A stretch of DNA of 56,538 bases, from positions 1-56,538 of the forward strand of contig CALXAM010000004.1 of the NCBI GenBank assembly GCA_944386285.1. Direction: 5' to 3'. A program made the translations under genes and the position numbers. The DNA is from an uncultured Clostridia bacterium. GTDB lineage: Bacteria > Bacillota > Clostridia > Oscillospirales > Ruminococcaceae. The stretch's first letter is position 1, and the number at the start of each line of letters is the position of its first letter. The notes beneath the pieces are model-generated. The model was given only the letters and a program-made list of their open reading frames with translations, ran no database searches and had not been told where the DNA came from. This document shows, one piece after another, positions 32,793 through 42,245 of the stretch.

Positions 32793-34570
32793 TGTGCGTT
32801 CACCGTCCCTTCAGCTGCTGTCTTTTCAAACGGTGCAAGTGCGGTGTCGATTTTCTCATACAACCGGTCAAATGCCTCCGGATGATCGTTTGGAATTTCA
32901 TATTTCATGCCGGCCAGGATATCAAACAAGCCGAGCTCCACAAGTTCAGAAAGCGCGACGCCGCGTTTGATGATTGCTTCGCAGCGGTCATTGACGTAGA
33001 GGATAATCTTCATCATGGCAAGCTGTTTTTCAAGCGGCACATACGTGTCGTCCTTGTGGAAAGCGTTTTGCTGCAAGAAGCCCAAGCGAATTGCTTTTGC
33101 AGTTTCGATGGTCAGCTTCTGGTCGTCCGGCAGAACGTCTGCGCCGATCAGTTTGACGATTTCCATGAGGCTTGCTTCCTCGGCAAGCAGTGTGGAAATG
33201 CGGCGGCGGCAGGTTAAGAAGTCCGGCGACACTTTTTCGTTATAATAAGCGGTCAGGTCGTCCACATACTCGCTGTAGCTCTCGGTCCAGTTGATTGCCG
33301 GATAGTGACGCGCGTATGCGAGCGATTTGTCAAGCGCCCAGAAGGTACGTACGAAACGTTTGGTGTTCTGGGTAACCGGTTCGGAGAAGTCTGCGCCCTG
33401 CGGCGAAACAGCGCCGATGATCGAAACGGAGCCTTCGGTTCCGTTTAAGTTCACCATGTAGCCTGCGCGCTCGTAGAACTGCGACAGACGCGACGGCAGG
33501 TAAGCCGGGAAGCCTTCCTCTGCCGGCATTTCTTCCAGACGGCCGGAGATCTCACGCAGTGCCTCTGCCCAACGGGAAGTGGAGTCTGCCATGATTGCAA
33601 CATGGTAGCCCATGTCGCGGTAGTATTCCGCAAGGGTAATACCGGTGTAGATCGAAGCCTCACGGGCAGCCACCGGCATGTTCGATGTGTTTGCGATCAA
33701 AACGGTACGGTCGGTCAGTTTATTTCCCGTTTTCGGGTCAATCAGTTCGCCGAACTCATCGAGTACCTGTGTCATCTCGTTGCCGCGTTCGCCGCAGCCG
33801 ACGTAGACGATGATATCTGCGTCGCACCATTTTGCAAGCTGGTGCTGCGTCATTGTTTTGCCGGTGCCGAATCCGCCCGGAACTGCCGCAGCGCCGCCTT
33901 TTGCGATCGGGAACAGGGTGTCGATGACACGCTGACCGGTGACAAGCGGCAGGGAAATCGGCTTACGAAGGGAAGCCGGACGTGCGGTACGAATCGGCCA
34001 TTTCTGGCAGAGTGTCAGGGATTCGATCGTACCCGACGGGGTTTTGATGCGTACCACCGTGTCGTTTACCGTGTAGGAACCTGACGGCATGACCTCGGTG
34101 ACGGTACCGCTCATGTTCGGCGGAACCATGCATTTGTGTAAAATAACCGGTGTTTCCGGGCAGGTTGCGTAAATCGAACCGCCGGAAAGCTCGTCGCCCG
34201 GTTTCACCAAAACGGTAACATCGTAGCGGCGGGTCTGATCGAGTGCCGGAACGTCTGCGCCGCGCTCGATGAACGCGCCGGATTTTTCGTGAATGTCACG
34301 AAGCGGACGTTCAATACCGTCGTAAATATTTGTAAGGATACCAGGACCCAGTGTGACGCTCATCGGTGCGCCCGTGCCTTTGACCGGTTCGCCCGGACGA
34401 AGGCCGGAGGTTTCTTCGTAAACCTGGATGGTTGTACGGTCGTCGGTGATACCGATAACTTCACCAACCAGATTTGCATCACCAACATACACCATTTCCA
34501 TCATTGCAAAATCTTTTGTATCTTTTACAGTGACGACAGGTCCGTTGATCGAATAGATCGTGTTGTTCAA
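32789..34570 (-). CDS. atpA: V-type ATP synthase catalytic subunit A
   Basis: About 593 residues. The catalytic Walker A loop is [11 protein letters not shown], followed by [11 protein letters not shown] and [17 protein letters not shown], with the non-homologous insert typical of A subunits. It hydrolyses or makes ATP at the A/B interface. I favour the TTG at 34570 because GAGGTG lies six bases before it and the protein then begins [12 protein letters not shown], like its relatives; an ATG at 34588 has no ribosome site. The sequence is intact. It is the largest soluble subunit and lies between atpE and atpB. Confidence 0.95.
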   Translation of the reverse strand: MNNTIYSINGPVVTVKDTKDFAMMEMVYVGDANLVGEVIGITDDRTTIQVYEETSGLRPGEPVKGTGAPMSVTLGPGILTNIYDGIERPLRDIHEKSGAFIERGADVPALDQTRRYDVTVLVKPGDELSGGSIYATCPETPVILHKCMVPPNMSGTVTEVMPSGSYTVNDTVVRIKTPSGTIESLTLCQKWPIRTARPASLRKPISLPLVTGQRVIDTLFPIAKGGAAAVPGGFGTGKTMTQHQLAKWCDADIIVYVGCGERGNEMTQVLDEFGELIDPKTGNKLTDRTVLIANTSNMPVAAREASIYTGITLAEYYRDMGYHVAIMADSTSRWAEALREISGRLEEMPAEEGFPAYLPSRLSQFYERAGYMVNLNGTEGSVSIIGAVSPQGADFSEPVTQNTKRFVRTFWALDKSLAYARHYPAINWTESYSEYVDDLTAYYNEKVSPDFLTCRRRISTLLAEEASLMEIVKLIGADVLPDDQKLTIETAKAIRLGFLQQNAFHKDDTYVPLEKQLAMMKIILYVNDRCEAIIKRGVALSELVELGLFDILAGMKYEIPNDHPEAFDRLYEKIDTALAPFEKTAAEGTVNAQ

Positions 34571-34597
34571 GCTGTTCACCTCATACATCACACAGGA

Positions 34598-35188
34598 TCA
34601 ATCGTTGAAGATGCTGTGTTCGATAAAATAGGATTTTTGATCGGCAAGCTTCTGCGCGAAGGTCTCGTCATAGAAAAGACCGTTTTGTGTATCGCGCACA
34701 ATGAAGCCGCCCAGTGTGATCGTCTGATCACAAGTCACTGTGCAGTCGTGACCAAACGCTTTTTCGATGGCGTCTTTCTTCTCGTAGTCTGCTGCACCGA
34801 CTAAAAGCTCCGGTGCGCTGACGTTAACGGAAGCGGAAAACGATGTGATCTTTTTAAGCAAAAGCGCTTGATACTCTTCGGTTTTTGAAAAGGCAGCCAA
34901 CCGCTTTGCTGTTTCGTCGAACAGTTTTTGCGTCAGTTCGCTTCGTTTTGCAAGAAGATTCCGTTTTGCATCCAAGCTGCATTTTGCAGTTTCCTGGCTG
35001 AATTTCTGCCGGATCTGTTCTGTCTTGGTGCGGATCTCTTCGGAAGCGTCTAAATTGAGCTGTTCCTTGATTTTACGGATCTCTTCTTCTTTTTTCTCTT
35101 CCGCTTCACGGCGAATCTGCTCTGTTTTCGCGTCTACTTCACGAAACACAGCATTTTTAAATTTTGAAAGTTTTTCTTGCTGTTCCAA
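34598..35188 (-). CDS. atpE: V-type ATP synthase subunit E
   Basis: A 196-residue peripheral stalk subunit: a long charged coiled coil (about 1-100) rich in Glu/Lys/Arg, then a mixed alpha/beta head that binds the A3B3 ring, with TLGGFIVRD near the end as in the family. The start is a TTG with AAGGAG upstream. It pairs with the small coiled-coil subunit encoded first in the operon. Confidence 0.9.
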   Translation of the reverse strand: MEQQEKLSKFKNAVFREVDAKTEQIRREAEEKKEEEIRKIKEQLNLDASEEIRTKTEQIRQKFSQETAKCSLDAKRNLLAKRSELTQKLFDETAKRLAAFSKTEEYQALLLKKITSFSASVNVSAPELLVGAADYEKKDAIEKAFGHDCTVTCDQTITLGGFIVRDTQNGLFYDETFAQKLADQKSYFIEHSIFND

Positions 35189-35218
35189 TCAGGGTTGCTC
35201 CTTTCCTCAGCATTGGCA

Positions 35219-35527
35219 TCAGATTTTGATGCCGACTGCCTCTTGAATGTAACGGGAAATCGTATCGCTGATCTTTGACGTCGCGTGACGGTCGGGAATT
35301 TCCACGATCAGCGGACGTTTCCGATTCAGTTTCAAATCAAATACGAGTTCCGGACATAGATGGATGAGCTTTTGCGTCATCAAAACGATGCCGATTTCGG
35401 GATCGGAAAACGCACGGTTGAGCGCTTCTTCGACCTCATGTGCTTCGTGCACCACGACACCTTCGGCACCGGTCAAACGCATTCCGTTTTGGGTATCCTT
35501 GTTGTCGCTGATGACAAAAAACTTCAT
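35219..35527 (-). CDS. atpF: V-type ATP synthase subunit F
   Basis: A 102-residue Rossmann-like rotor subunit that packs against subunit D. FFVISDNKDT and MRLTGAEGV at the N-terminus and IGIVLMTQKL in the middle match NtpG/AtpF proteins of similar length. AAAGGA precedes the ATG. The Enterococcus-style name would be NtpG. Confidence 0.9.
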   Translation of the reverse strand: MKFFVISDNKDTQNGMRLTGAEGVVVHEAHEVEEALNRAFSDPEIGIVLMTQKLIHLCPELVFDLKLNRKRPLIVEIPDRHATSKISDTISRYIQEAVGIKI

Positions 35528-35560
35528 GAACGGATCGTCCTTTCTCTTTGGATTTAAAGA

Positions 35561-35989
35561 TTACAGTCTGTTGAGGATGAGGATGGAGATGAGCAAGCCG
35601 TAGATTGCAACACCTTCGCCGAGCACGACGAAGATCATTGCTTTACCGAAGGATTTCGGATCTTCGCTGACTGCGCCGATTGCAGCCGGTGCTGCAGCAG
35701 CAACTGCGATACCAGCGCCCAAGCAGGAAAGACCAGTTACGAGTGCGGCTGCGATGTAGCCCATGCCGGAAGCAGCGCCGGAAACAGCAGCTGCGGTCTC
35801 AGCAGAAACTAAGTTGCCGATCGGTAAAACGAATGCCAACACACAGACACCTGCGAATGCGCAGAGGTTTGCGATTACGGAACGTTTTGCTTTTTTGCCA
35901 GTGGTAACGCCGCGGTAAACCGGAACGAGCGGAGCAGCGAGAAGGACGATTGCAGCGAGCGGTGCGAGCAGTAAAAATGCGAGATTCAT
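35561..35989 (-). CDS. atpK: V-type ATP synthase subunit K (membrane rotor proteolipid)
   Basis: A 142-residue, four-helix proteolipid of the ion-carrying ring. Glu125 in the last helix (LGEGVAIYG) is the ion-binding carboxylate. The first helix pair has no matching acidic residue, as in duplicated V-type rotors with one site per hairpin pair. The Gln next to the Na+ site in Enterococcus NtpK does not seem conserved, so H+ or Na+ use cannot be decided here. The ATG at 35989 follows GGAGGTA; seven upstream codons are rejected. Confidence 0.9.
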   Translation of the reverse strand: MNLAFLLLAPLAAIVLLAAPLVPVYRGVTTGKKAKRSVIANLCAFAGVCVLAFVLPIGNLVSAETAAAVSGAASGMGYIAAALVTGLSCLGAGIAVAAAAPAAIGAVSEDPKSFGKAMIFVVLGEGVAIYGLLISILILNRL

Positions 35990-36042
35990 AATAATACCTC
36001 CAAAAGTCATTTCAAAAAAATCATATTTTGAACAGCAGGGGA

Positions 36043-37986
36043 TTACGCGTTTTGCGTATAATCGACCACTGCCGGTTCGTACGGTTTGCCGTTGCCTTCA
36101 AAGTTACGGCTGAAGATTTCATAAAATTCAAGACGCAGCACCTGAATGCCGACGATCAGGCCCTCAAGGCACATGACAAACAGGTTGCCGATTACAACAA
36201 CGATTGGGCTTGCGCCTGCGCCGACCATTTCTGCCAGCGACATGACGACGGTCATCATACCTGCGTGGCTCAAAATAAAGCCGCCGACACGCAAAAACGA
36301 CATTGAGTTTGAAAGATAGCTTAACACATATTCAAACAGTTCAAAGAAGTTTTCGATGATGAACTCACCGACACCGTTCGGGAATGGTTTGCCTTTGTGG
36401 CAAAGCACTGCGGTAATCGGATGTTTAAAGAAAATGAGCAGAAGCGGCAGAACAAGAACCAGGAGAATGTAGGGCAGTCCAACGATGCCGGTGTTTAACA
36501 GCATCATATCGCATACTGCGAAGACAGCGCCTAAGTAGAACACAAGTCCTGCAATGCCGTTGTGGCCGAATACGGCACGCTCATAGTCTTTGTCGCGGAA
36601 GCCAAGGAAGATGTTGATGCAGATGGACACTGCGATGAGTGCCACGCCGATGAAGATGGCAAGCATCAAGAGCATATTCGTTGTACCGGTATCAAAGACC
36701 TCGACCGGTTTTTCGCTTAAGCCGAACAGTGCTTTGTACATCGGATCAAGCAGATGCTCGTAACCGAACACCGAGCCGTAAACAAGACCGAAGAACGCAC
36801 TCGAAAAGCCGATGCGGATCATGATCTTGCCGAGCGTCATCTTCTTCCATTTGTAGAAGATCAGTCCGGCGAGCGATAACAGCAAGCCTTGTCCCAAGTC
36901 ACCGAACATGATGCCGAACAGCAGTGTGTATGTAATTGCCACCAGCGACGTCGGGTCGATGTCTTTATAGGACGGAAGACTGTACATATTGACAAACATT
37001 TCAAACGGTTTGGTAAACCGGTTGTTTTTGAGTTTGACCGGTGCAGGAACCGACGGATCTGCGTCGTGCGGTTTTGCGACAAACGAAACACTTTCGATTA
37101 CGTCTATTTCCTTGCGGAATGCTGCGCACTGTGCCTCCGGGACGAAGCCGACCACATAGAAGCGGTTATTTAATACCGCGACGTATTTGCGCATGTCGTA
37201 AACTTTATGCCAGAACGCTGCCGCACAGTAATACTTTAAGAATTCGTTTTCCGATTCTTTTTTGAGTGCGTCGATCTGATCCTGAACCTCGGCGAGTTTT
37301 TTCTTTTCCGACTCGATGACGTCCGTCAGGTTTTTATACGCCTGTTCCGGTGTGCCATGCGCATAGTCGGGAATGTAGATTCGTTCAAAGTAGAGCGAAG
37401 CGAAAATATCGTCGATCGATCCGGCTTTTGTCGCCGGCGCAAAATAAACGCCCCAGTAATATTCCGTATCATGATCAAACGGGAAGAAGAAAAACTTCCG
37501 GTCATCATAATAAGAGAGCTTTGCGAAGCTGTCTTTTGGGAGACGTCCGAACCGGGATTTGACATACCGGCAAGCGAAAATATCATCAAAGCTTGTATTC
37601 AGGCCCTCAAGGTGCTTTAACTGCACAAGCGCCTGTTCATGCTGAAGGATATTTTCTTTGATTGTCCGCTTTTGCTCCGCCAGTTTTGTCGATTGTTCCT
37701 CAAGACCTTCCACAAATGTGTTGACGGCCTCGAGCGTAAACTGGTCAGGATCAAAAGCGGTTTCGCGCAAATCGATTTCCAGATCGGTGGCCAGATGCCG
37801 GAGCGAAGAGAGGGCCGGCGCCCACACATTTTCACCTTCTAAGATTTTGAATCCGTGCGAAGGCTCTGTGGTGTGGATGGCCATTTCCGGATGGAAACAA
37901 CCCGAACGCAGACAGACAAGAAGCGTCTGGTCTAAATCGTTCATGTTTCCGATCAGGTTGATGAGAGACATCTTTTCGATTGCCAC
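36043..37986 (-). CDS. atpI: V-type ATP synthase subunit I
   Basis: A 647-residue stator. The N-terminal half (about 1-330) is a soluble alpha/beta arm with coiled coil; the C-terminal half has about seven or eight membrane segments, including TYTLLFGIMFGDLGQGL and SYLSNSMSFLRVGGF, which line the ion channel next to the K ring. The start is a GTG with AGGTGG upstream. The length equals the family norm. Confidence 0.95.
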   Translation of the reverse strand: MAIEKMSLINLIGNMNDLDQTLLVCLRSGCFHPEMAIHTTEPSHGFKILEGENVWAPALSSLRHLATDLEIDLRETAFDPDQFTLEAVNTFVEGLEEQSTKLAEQKRTIKENILQHEQALVQLKHLEGLNTSFDDIFACRYVKSRFGRLPKDSFAKLSYYDDRKFFFFPFDHDTEYYWGVYFAPATKAGSIDDIFASLYFERIYIPDYAHGTPEQAYKNLTDVIESEKKKLAEVQDQIDALKKESENEFLKYYCAAAFWHKVYDMRKYVAVLNNRFYVVGFVPEAQCAAFRKEIDVIESVSFVAKPHDADPSVPAPVKLKNNRFTKPFEMFVNMYSLPSYKDIDPTSLVAITYTLLFGIMFGDLGQGLLLSLAGLIFYKWKKMTLGKIMIRIGFSSAFFGLVYGSVFGYEHLLDPMYKALFGLSEKPVEVFDTGTTNMLLMLAIFIGVALIAVSICINIFLGFRDKDYERAVFGHNGIAGLVFYLGAVFAVCDMMLLNTGIVGLPYILLVLVLPLLLIFFKHPITAVLCHKGKPFPNGVGEFIIENFFELFEYVLSYLSNSMSFLRVGGFILSHAGMMTVVMSLAEMVGAGASPIVVVIGNLFVMCLEGLIVGIQVLRLEFYEIFSRNFEGNGKPYEPAVVDYTQNA

Positions 37987-38018
37987 GAGTGAACACCACC
38001 TTTGCGTTAATAATTCTA

Positions 38019-39065
38019 TTAAGACTGTTCGAGCAACAACAGTTTTTCGATTTCCTCCGGCGGGTTTTGATAACGGATGCCTTCGATAATCGTTGTGATG
38101 TTGTCAAGCTCAATGCGCAAGTGCGTCATCAGCGCGTAAAACGCAACCGGCGCACCTGCCGGAAAACGGATCAGTCTGCGGCTTTGTGTAAACAGCACGT
38201 TTTTCGTATATTCTTCAATATAACCAAACGAGGATGCCGTTTGTGCCGACGGATATCCGTTTTGAGAAAGCAGCGATAAAAATGCGTCACCGGACGGCGC
38301 TTCCAGCAGCACTTCCATGCGGCGCTTGGAAAGCTTATACGAAAACGGAAGAATCAAATTGCGGATTTCCTGCGGTGTACGCTTAAAGTACACTTTGAGT
38401 CGGTAAATCAGCGAAATATTTGAAAGTTCAATTTCCGACAAAATCAGATCGGTGAGCTGCTTTCTTGTTTTCCCGCGGTATTGGGTTTTCACCAAAGACA
38501 GCATATGGGTGTAATAATACGTTTTTAAATCATGCTCGCAGCGTGTCAAATCGATTTCGCCATTCGGCGCGTCGTGCCGTTTTAACACTTTGGCATACGG
38601 TGTGTTGGAAAGCAGCTCCAGCATATCCGAAAACGAGCGAATTTTTGAAAGCGATAAGAAGTCGAACGAAGCATAATCTTTTAAATAGGCAGGGAGGGAA
38701 AACAGCAAAAGTTCCTGCTTGTTTGCGTTTAACATCATGATCGCAGAAAGGATCACGCTGATTTCCGCATCCGCCACCGCATACCGGTAAAAACTGTTCT
38801 TTCCCGAGAAATCATACCGGCAGAGCCGCAGATAGCAGTTTAACCGTGCACGGTGCAGCAGTGTTTCCAGCTGGCCGCGGTGGATCTGCGTTTCGTTGAT
38901 TCCCGAAAATTCCGACTGATATGCGGTGTTATTTTTTAAGTAAGCGGCAACCTCTGCGACCGAGCGCTGTCTAAGCAGCTCTTTGTAGTTTGAGAGGGTC
39001 AGCCGCTTTCCGTAAATTGCACGCGCTTTTGCGGCAATTACATTTCCGGAAAGAGAATTGAGCAT
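38019..39065 (-). CDS. atpC: V-type ATP synthase subunit C
   Basis: A 348-residue, mostly helical socket subunit (the equivalent of eukaryotic subunit d) that connects the central stalk to the K ring. It shows the repeated three-part helical pattern of AtpC, with ISVILSAIMMLN and ISLIYRLKVYFKR in the middle. AGGAGA precedes the ATG. It lies between the small coiled-coil gene and atpI, whereas in Enterococcus the C gene follows E, so the operon order is different. Confidence 0.85.
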   Translation of the reverse strand: MLNSLSGNVIAAKARAIYGKRLTLSNYKELLRQRSVAEVAAYLKNNTAYQSEFSGINETQIHRGQLETLLHRARLNCYLRLCRYDFSGKNSFYRYAVADAEISVILSAIMMLNANKQELLLFSLPAYLKDYASFDFLSLSKIRSFSDMLELLSNTPYAKVLKRHDAPNGEIDLTRCEHDLKTYYYTHMLSLVKTQYRGKTRKQLTDLILSEIELSNISLIYRLKVYFKRTPQEIRNLILPFSYKLSKRRMEVLLEAPSGDAFLSLLSQNGYPSAQTASSFGYIEEYTKNVLFTQSRRLIRFPAGAPVAFYALMTHLRIELDNITTIIEGIRYQNPPEEIEKLLLLEQS

Positions 39066-39081
39066 CGGATAAATCTCCTCT

Positions 39082-39390
39082 TTATTGGATTACACGCTGT
39101 AACAGGTCCTCTATGACGGCGTCCTTCTTTGCGTCATATCGTTTGACTAGCTCCGCAATGGCTTTGTCGTGCGCAAGCGAAATTTCCGCTTGTGTGTCCT
39201 GTGCCTTTTTGGACTCTTCCTGCAGTGTCTTTTCCAACGTTTCGTCAATCGCTTTACGGGTTTCTTCTTTTAATTTTGCTGCGGTCTGTTCTACTTCACG
39301 TTCGCATACGTCTTTGTAGGAAGCCGCTTCATCCAGCCGCTTTTGCGCGTCAGAATCGATGGCGATGATTTGTTCGATGATTGTTGCCAA
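39082..39390 (-). CDS. V-type ATP synthase small coiled-coil stalk subunit (G/H, NtpF/AhaH-like)
   Basis: A 102-residue, highly charged, almost wholly coiled-coil protein with no other domain. It is the first gene of the operon, the position of NtpF/AhaH, and would form the right-handed coiled-coil peripheral stalk with subunit E. The start is a TTG preceded by GGAGGGAG. The assignment rests on position, size and helix pattern more than on diagnostic residues. Confidence 0.75.
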   Translation of the reverse strand: MATIIEQIIAIDSDAQKRLDEAASYKDVCEREVEQTAAKLKEETRKAIDETLEKTLQEESKKAQDTQAEISLAHDKAIAELVKRYDAKKDAVIEDLLQRVIQ

Positions 39391-39428
39391 AAAACTCCCT
39401 CCTAACTTTATAAAAGGTAAGATCCCCC

Positions 39429-39453
39429 TGCCGTAAAAGTTGTCTTTACGGCA
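39429..39453 (-). promoter_or_regulatory. Leader hairpin of the V-ATPase operon
   Basis: A perfect 9-bp stem (39429-39437 with 39445-39453) with a 7-base loop sits in the mRNA leader between promoter and first gene. On the minus strand it is followed by purines and not a T-run, so it is not a standard terminator. Confidence 0.4.
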
Positions 39454-39502
39454 AAAAACGATGATGTGTCCATATTGTTACGAACACGCCACCGTTTTAG
39501 TA

Positions 39503-39531
39503 ATCATAAGCTTTTTATATGAACATTTCAA
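39503..39531 (-). promoter_or_regulatory. Promoter of the V-ATPase operon
   Basis: On the minus strand TTGAAA (39531-39526), a 17-base spacer and TATGAT (39508-39503). It lies about 110 bases before the first start codon, leaving a leader of about 105 bases. Confidence 0.6.
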
Positions 39532-39564
39532 ATAAAAGTTTATGATTCAAAACTAATTCATATA

Positions 39565-40920
39565 TTAGTTCTTAAGACTTTGCAGCGGCGCGGGGATCTG
39601 TCCGCCGCGGTTTATAAACTTCGACGAGCTAAAGGAGTTGAGCTTCATGACAGGGCCGCTGCCGAACAATCCGCCGAACGAAAGCTCGTCGCCGACGTCG
39701 CAGCCGATTGCCGGAATGACACGGACTGCCGTTGTTTTGAAGTTCACCATGCCGATGGCTGCCTCGTCTGCGATAATTGCGGCGATCGTATCCGCAGGGG
39801 TATCACCCGGCACACAGATCATATCAAGGCCGACCGAGCAGACCGCTGTCATTGCTTCGAGCTTTTCAATGCACAGCGAACCAGATTTTGCCGCGTCGAT
39901 CATGCCGGCATCCTCGGATACAGGAATAAATGCGCCGGACAATCCGCCGATGCGCGACGATGCCATGACGCCGCCTTTTTTGACTGCGTCGTTTAACATA
40001 GCAAGCGTTGCAGTGGTACCATGCGTACCGCATTTTTCGAGGCCGATTTCCTCTAAGATATGGGCAACGGAGTCACCGACTGCCGGAGTCGGTGCGAGCG
40101 ACAGATCGACAATGCCGAACGGAACGCCCAGCCGCTCAGATGCGACGGTTCCCACAAGCTGACCCATACGGGTGATCTTAAACGCCGTCTTTTTGATGAC
40201 GTCGGCAATCTCACTGATGCTTGCGTCCGGATATTTTGCGACAGCCGCACGGACAACACCCGGGCCGGAAACACCGACGTTGATGATGCAGTCCGGTTCG
40301 CCGACGCCGTGGAACGCACCTGCCATAAACGGGTTATCCTCCGGTGCATTGCAAAAGACCACAAGCTTTGCAGCACCGAAGCATTTTTGATCGACGGTGC
40401 GTTCTGCCGCTTCGCGTACCACCTGACCCATCAGCTTGCAGGCATCCAGGTTAATGCCTGTTTTGGTGCTGCCGATGTTTACTGACGAGCAGACGCGCGT
40501 GGTGCAGGCGAGCGCTTCCGGAATCGAACGGATGAGCGCTTCGTCGCCGGCGCTGAATCCTTTTTGTACGAGTGCCGAATAGCCGCCGATCAGGTTAACG
40601 CCGACTGCCTCAGCCGCTTTGTCGAGTGTTTTTGCAAACGGGACGGGGCTTTGGTTGCACGCCGCGCTGACAATCGCAATCGGGGTGACGGAAATGCGTT
40701 TGTTGATGATCGGGATGCCGTATTCGCGTTCGATGTCCTCGCCGACTTTGACAAGGTCTTTGGCACAGCGGGTGATTTTCTCATACACCTTTGCGCACGC
40801 TTTGTCGATATCGGCATCGATGCAGTCCAAGAGCGAAATGCCCATGGTGATCGTGCGGATATCGAGGTTTTCGTCCTGAATCATCCGGATCGTTTCCAAA
40901 ATGTCATTTACATTGATCAT
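39565..40920 (-). CDS. UPF0210/DUF711 family protein (PFL-like fold annotation)
   Basis: A 451-residue cytoplasmic protein of the UPF0210 family, the usual full length. It opens with the family pattern [22 protein letters not shown] in pieces ([18 protein letters not shown]), with [17 protein letters not shown] and [11 protein letters not shown] later. Some databases link its fold to pyruvate formate-lyase, but it has no glycyl radical loop, and no reaction is established. It is co-transcribed with the upstream ACT-domain gene, a pairing conserved in many Firmicutes, which suggests amino-acid-controlled activity or regulation. Confidence 0.9.
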   Translation of the reverse strand: MINVNDILETIRMIQDENLDIRTITMGISLLDCIDADIDKACAKVYEKITRCAKDLVKVGEDIEREYGIPIINKRISVTPIAIVSAACNQSPVPFAKTLDKAAEAVGVNLIGGYSALVQKGFSAGDEALIRSIPEALACTTRVCSSVNIGSTKTGINLDACKLMGQVVREAAERTVDQKCFGAAKLVVFCNAPEDNPFMAGAFHGVGEPDCIINVGVSGPGVVRAAVAKYPDASISEIADVIKKTAFKITRMGQLVGTVASERLGVPFGIVDLSLAPTPAVGDSVAHILEEIGLEKCGTHGTTATLAMLNDAVKKGGVMASSRIGGLSGAFIPVSEDAGMIDAAKSGSLCIEKLEAMTAVCSVGLDMICVPGDTPADTIAAIIADEAAIGMVNFKTTAVRVIPAIGCDVGDELSFGGLFGSGPVMKLNSFSSSKFINRGGQIPAPLQSLKN

Positions 40921-40957
40921 CGTTTAAAAAAGGCCTCCTTTCTGTTTGTGTGAATCC

Positions 40958-41227
40958 TCAGATCTTGTGCATGGACTGGAACAGATCCTCATGCATCACA
41001 CGGATTGAAAGGTTTTGCTCTTTTCCGAGCGCTTCCATCTCCTGCGAAAAAGCGGTGAAATCGGTTTTCATTTTATCGATCTGCGCAAGCATAATCATGG
41101 CAAACAAGTCCTGCATAACGGTCTGTGTTACATCGATGATGTTCGCGTTATACTCGGCACAGATTGCGCTTACTTTTGCAAGGATACCGACGGTGTCCTT
41201 TCCGATAACAGTGATAACTGCACGCAT
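40958..41227 (-). CDS. ACT domain protein, UPF0237 family
   Basis: An 89-residue protein made of one ACT domain: VITVIGKDTVGILAKVSAICAE is the first strand-helix and loop (seen as GKDTVGILA), followed by IDVTQTVM and the second repeat. ACT domains bind amino acids or related small ligands. GGAGG precedes the ATG. It lies 37 bases upstream of the UPF0210 gene and almost certainly forms an operon with it. Confidence 0.92.
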   Translation of the reverse strand: MRAVITVIGKDTVGILAKVSAICAEYNANIIDVTQTVMQDLFAMIMLAQIDKMKTDFTAFSQEMEALGKEQNLSIRVMHEDLFQSMHKI

Positions 41228-41249
41228 AAAAAATCCTCCTGTATTTTTT

Positions 41250-41306
41250 GCTGAGGGTTCTCAGCAGAATCATCTTCATTATACCATATCCGATTCGATT
41301 GAGAAA
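41250..41306 (-). promoter_or_regulatory. Promoter and leader hairpin of the ACT/UPF0210 operon
   Basis: On the minus strand a weak TTTCTC (41306-41301), a 17-base spacer and a perfect TATAAT (41283-41278). A 6-bp stem (41250-41255 with 41260-41265) follows in the short leader before the ribosome site. Confidence 0.45.
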
Positions 41307-41412
41307 CGGCTTTGATGCCAATCTTTTTTTATAAAACCGCCGAAAAATAGTGCAAATTATGCATGAATATGATATAGTATATTGAAAAAGCATGAAAAGG
41401 AGGCGGTCTTTT

Positions 41413-42216
41413 TTGAAAATTGATACGCATACGCACAGCAAATGGTCGTTTGACGGCGAAGAACCGGTGGAGCGATTGGTGCATTCAGCAGCGGCGGCAG
41501 GCGTTTCGGTGCTGACCGTGACCGACCATGCGGAGATCGACTGCTTTGCGGAACACGATTTAAAAAACAGCATCGCGGGTGCGCAGGCTGAGATTGCAGC
41601 ATGTCAAAAAGACGCGCCGGTTTTGCTTTTGCGGGGAATTGAACTCGGTCAGCCGCTTTGTGACAAAGCGCACACAGAAGCGCTCCTTTCGGCGCATCCG
41701 TATGATATGGTGATCGGCTCGATTCACACCGTGACCGGATACGAGGATTTCTATTTTCTTGATTATGAGAATATGGAGGATGATGCGCTCGCATCCCTGC
41801 TTTATAAGTATTATGACGAACTGCTTTCGCTTGCGCAGTGGAATCGGTTTGACACACTGGCGCATCCGATCTATCCGTACCGCTATTTTGACATCACAAA
41901 GCGTGGTACGGTCTGTGCACCAGAGCGGTTTGACGCGGCGATAGAGCAGGTGTGCCGCACACTGATTCGAAATGAAAAAGCGCTTGAATTAAACACAGCA
42001 ACGTTTGCCCGCGGCGGGCAGGAGCTTTCGCTTTATAAACGGTATCTTTCCATGTACCATGACTGCGGCGGAACGCTCATCACTGTCGGAAGCGACGCGC
42101 ATCAGGCGGCGGATGTGGGCAGATATTTTGACGAGGCGAAAACGCTGTTAAAAGAAATCGGCTTTTCGTCTGCTGCATATTTTAAAAACCGGCAGCCGGT
42201 ATTGGTTGCACTTTAA
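41413..42216 (+). CDS. PHP-domain phosphoesterase (histidinol-phosphatase HisK-like)
   Basis: About 267 residues. The polymerase-and-histidinol-phosphatase metal site is visible: HTHS near the N-terminus, VTDHAE, the Glu in RGIELG, GSIHTV, and SDAHQ near the end. HisK-type PHP enzymes dephosphorylate histidinol phosphate, but other PHP proteins act on nucleotides, and no his genes are near. The start is the TTG at 41413 after AAAAGGAGG; the ATG seven codons upstream overlaps that ribosome site. It leads a plus-strand gene group reaching at least to ispE. Confidence 0.85.
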   Translation: MKIDTHTHSKWSFDGEEPVERLVHSAAAAGVSVLTVTDHAEIDCFAEHDLKNSIAGAQAEIAACQKDAPVLLLRGIELGQPLCDKAHTEALLSAHPYDMVIGSIHTVTGYEDFYFLDYENMEDDALASLLYKYYDELLSLAQWNRFDTLAHPIYPYRYFDITKRGTVCAPERFDAAIEQVCRTLIRNEKALELNTATFARGGQELSLYKRYLSMYHDCGGTLITVGSDAHQAADVGRYFDEAKTLLKEIGFSSAAYFKNRQPVLVAL

Positions 42217-42245
42217 TCGAATGAGAAAGACAGGAGGAACTGGGT

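Noticed and set aside
39550..39570. Hairpin at the end of the UPF0210 gene as terminator
   Set aside because: The AT-only stem overlaps the stop codon and is not followed by a T-run on the coding strand, so it is too weak to claim.
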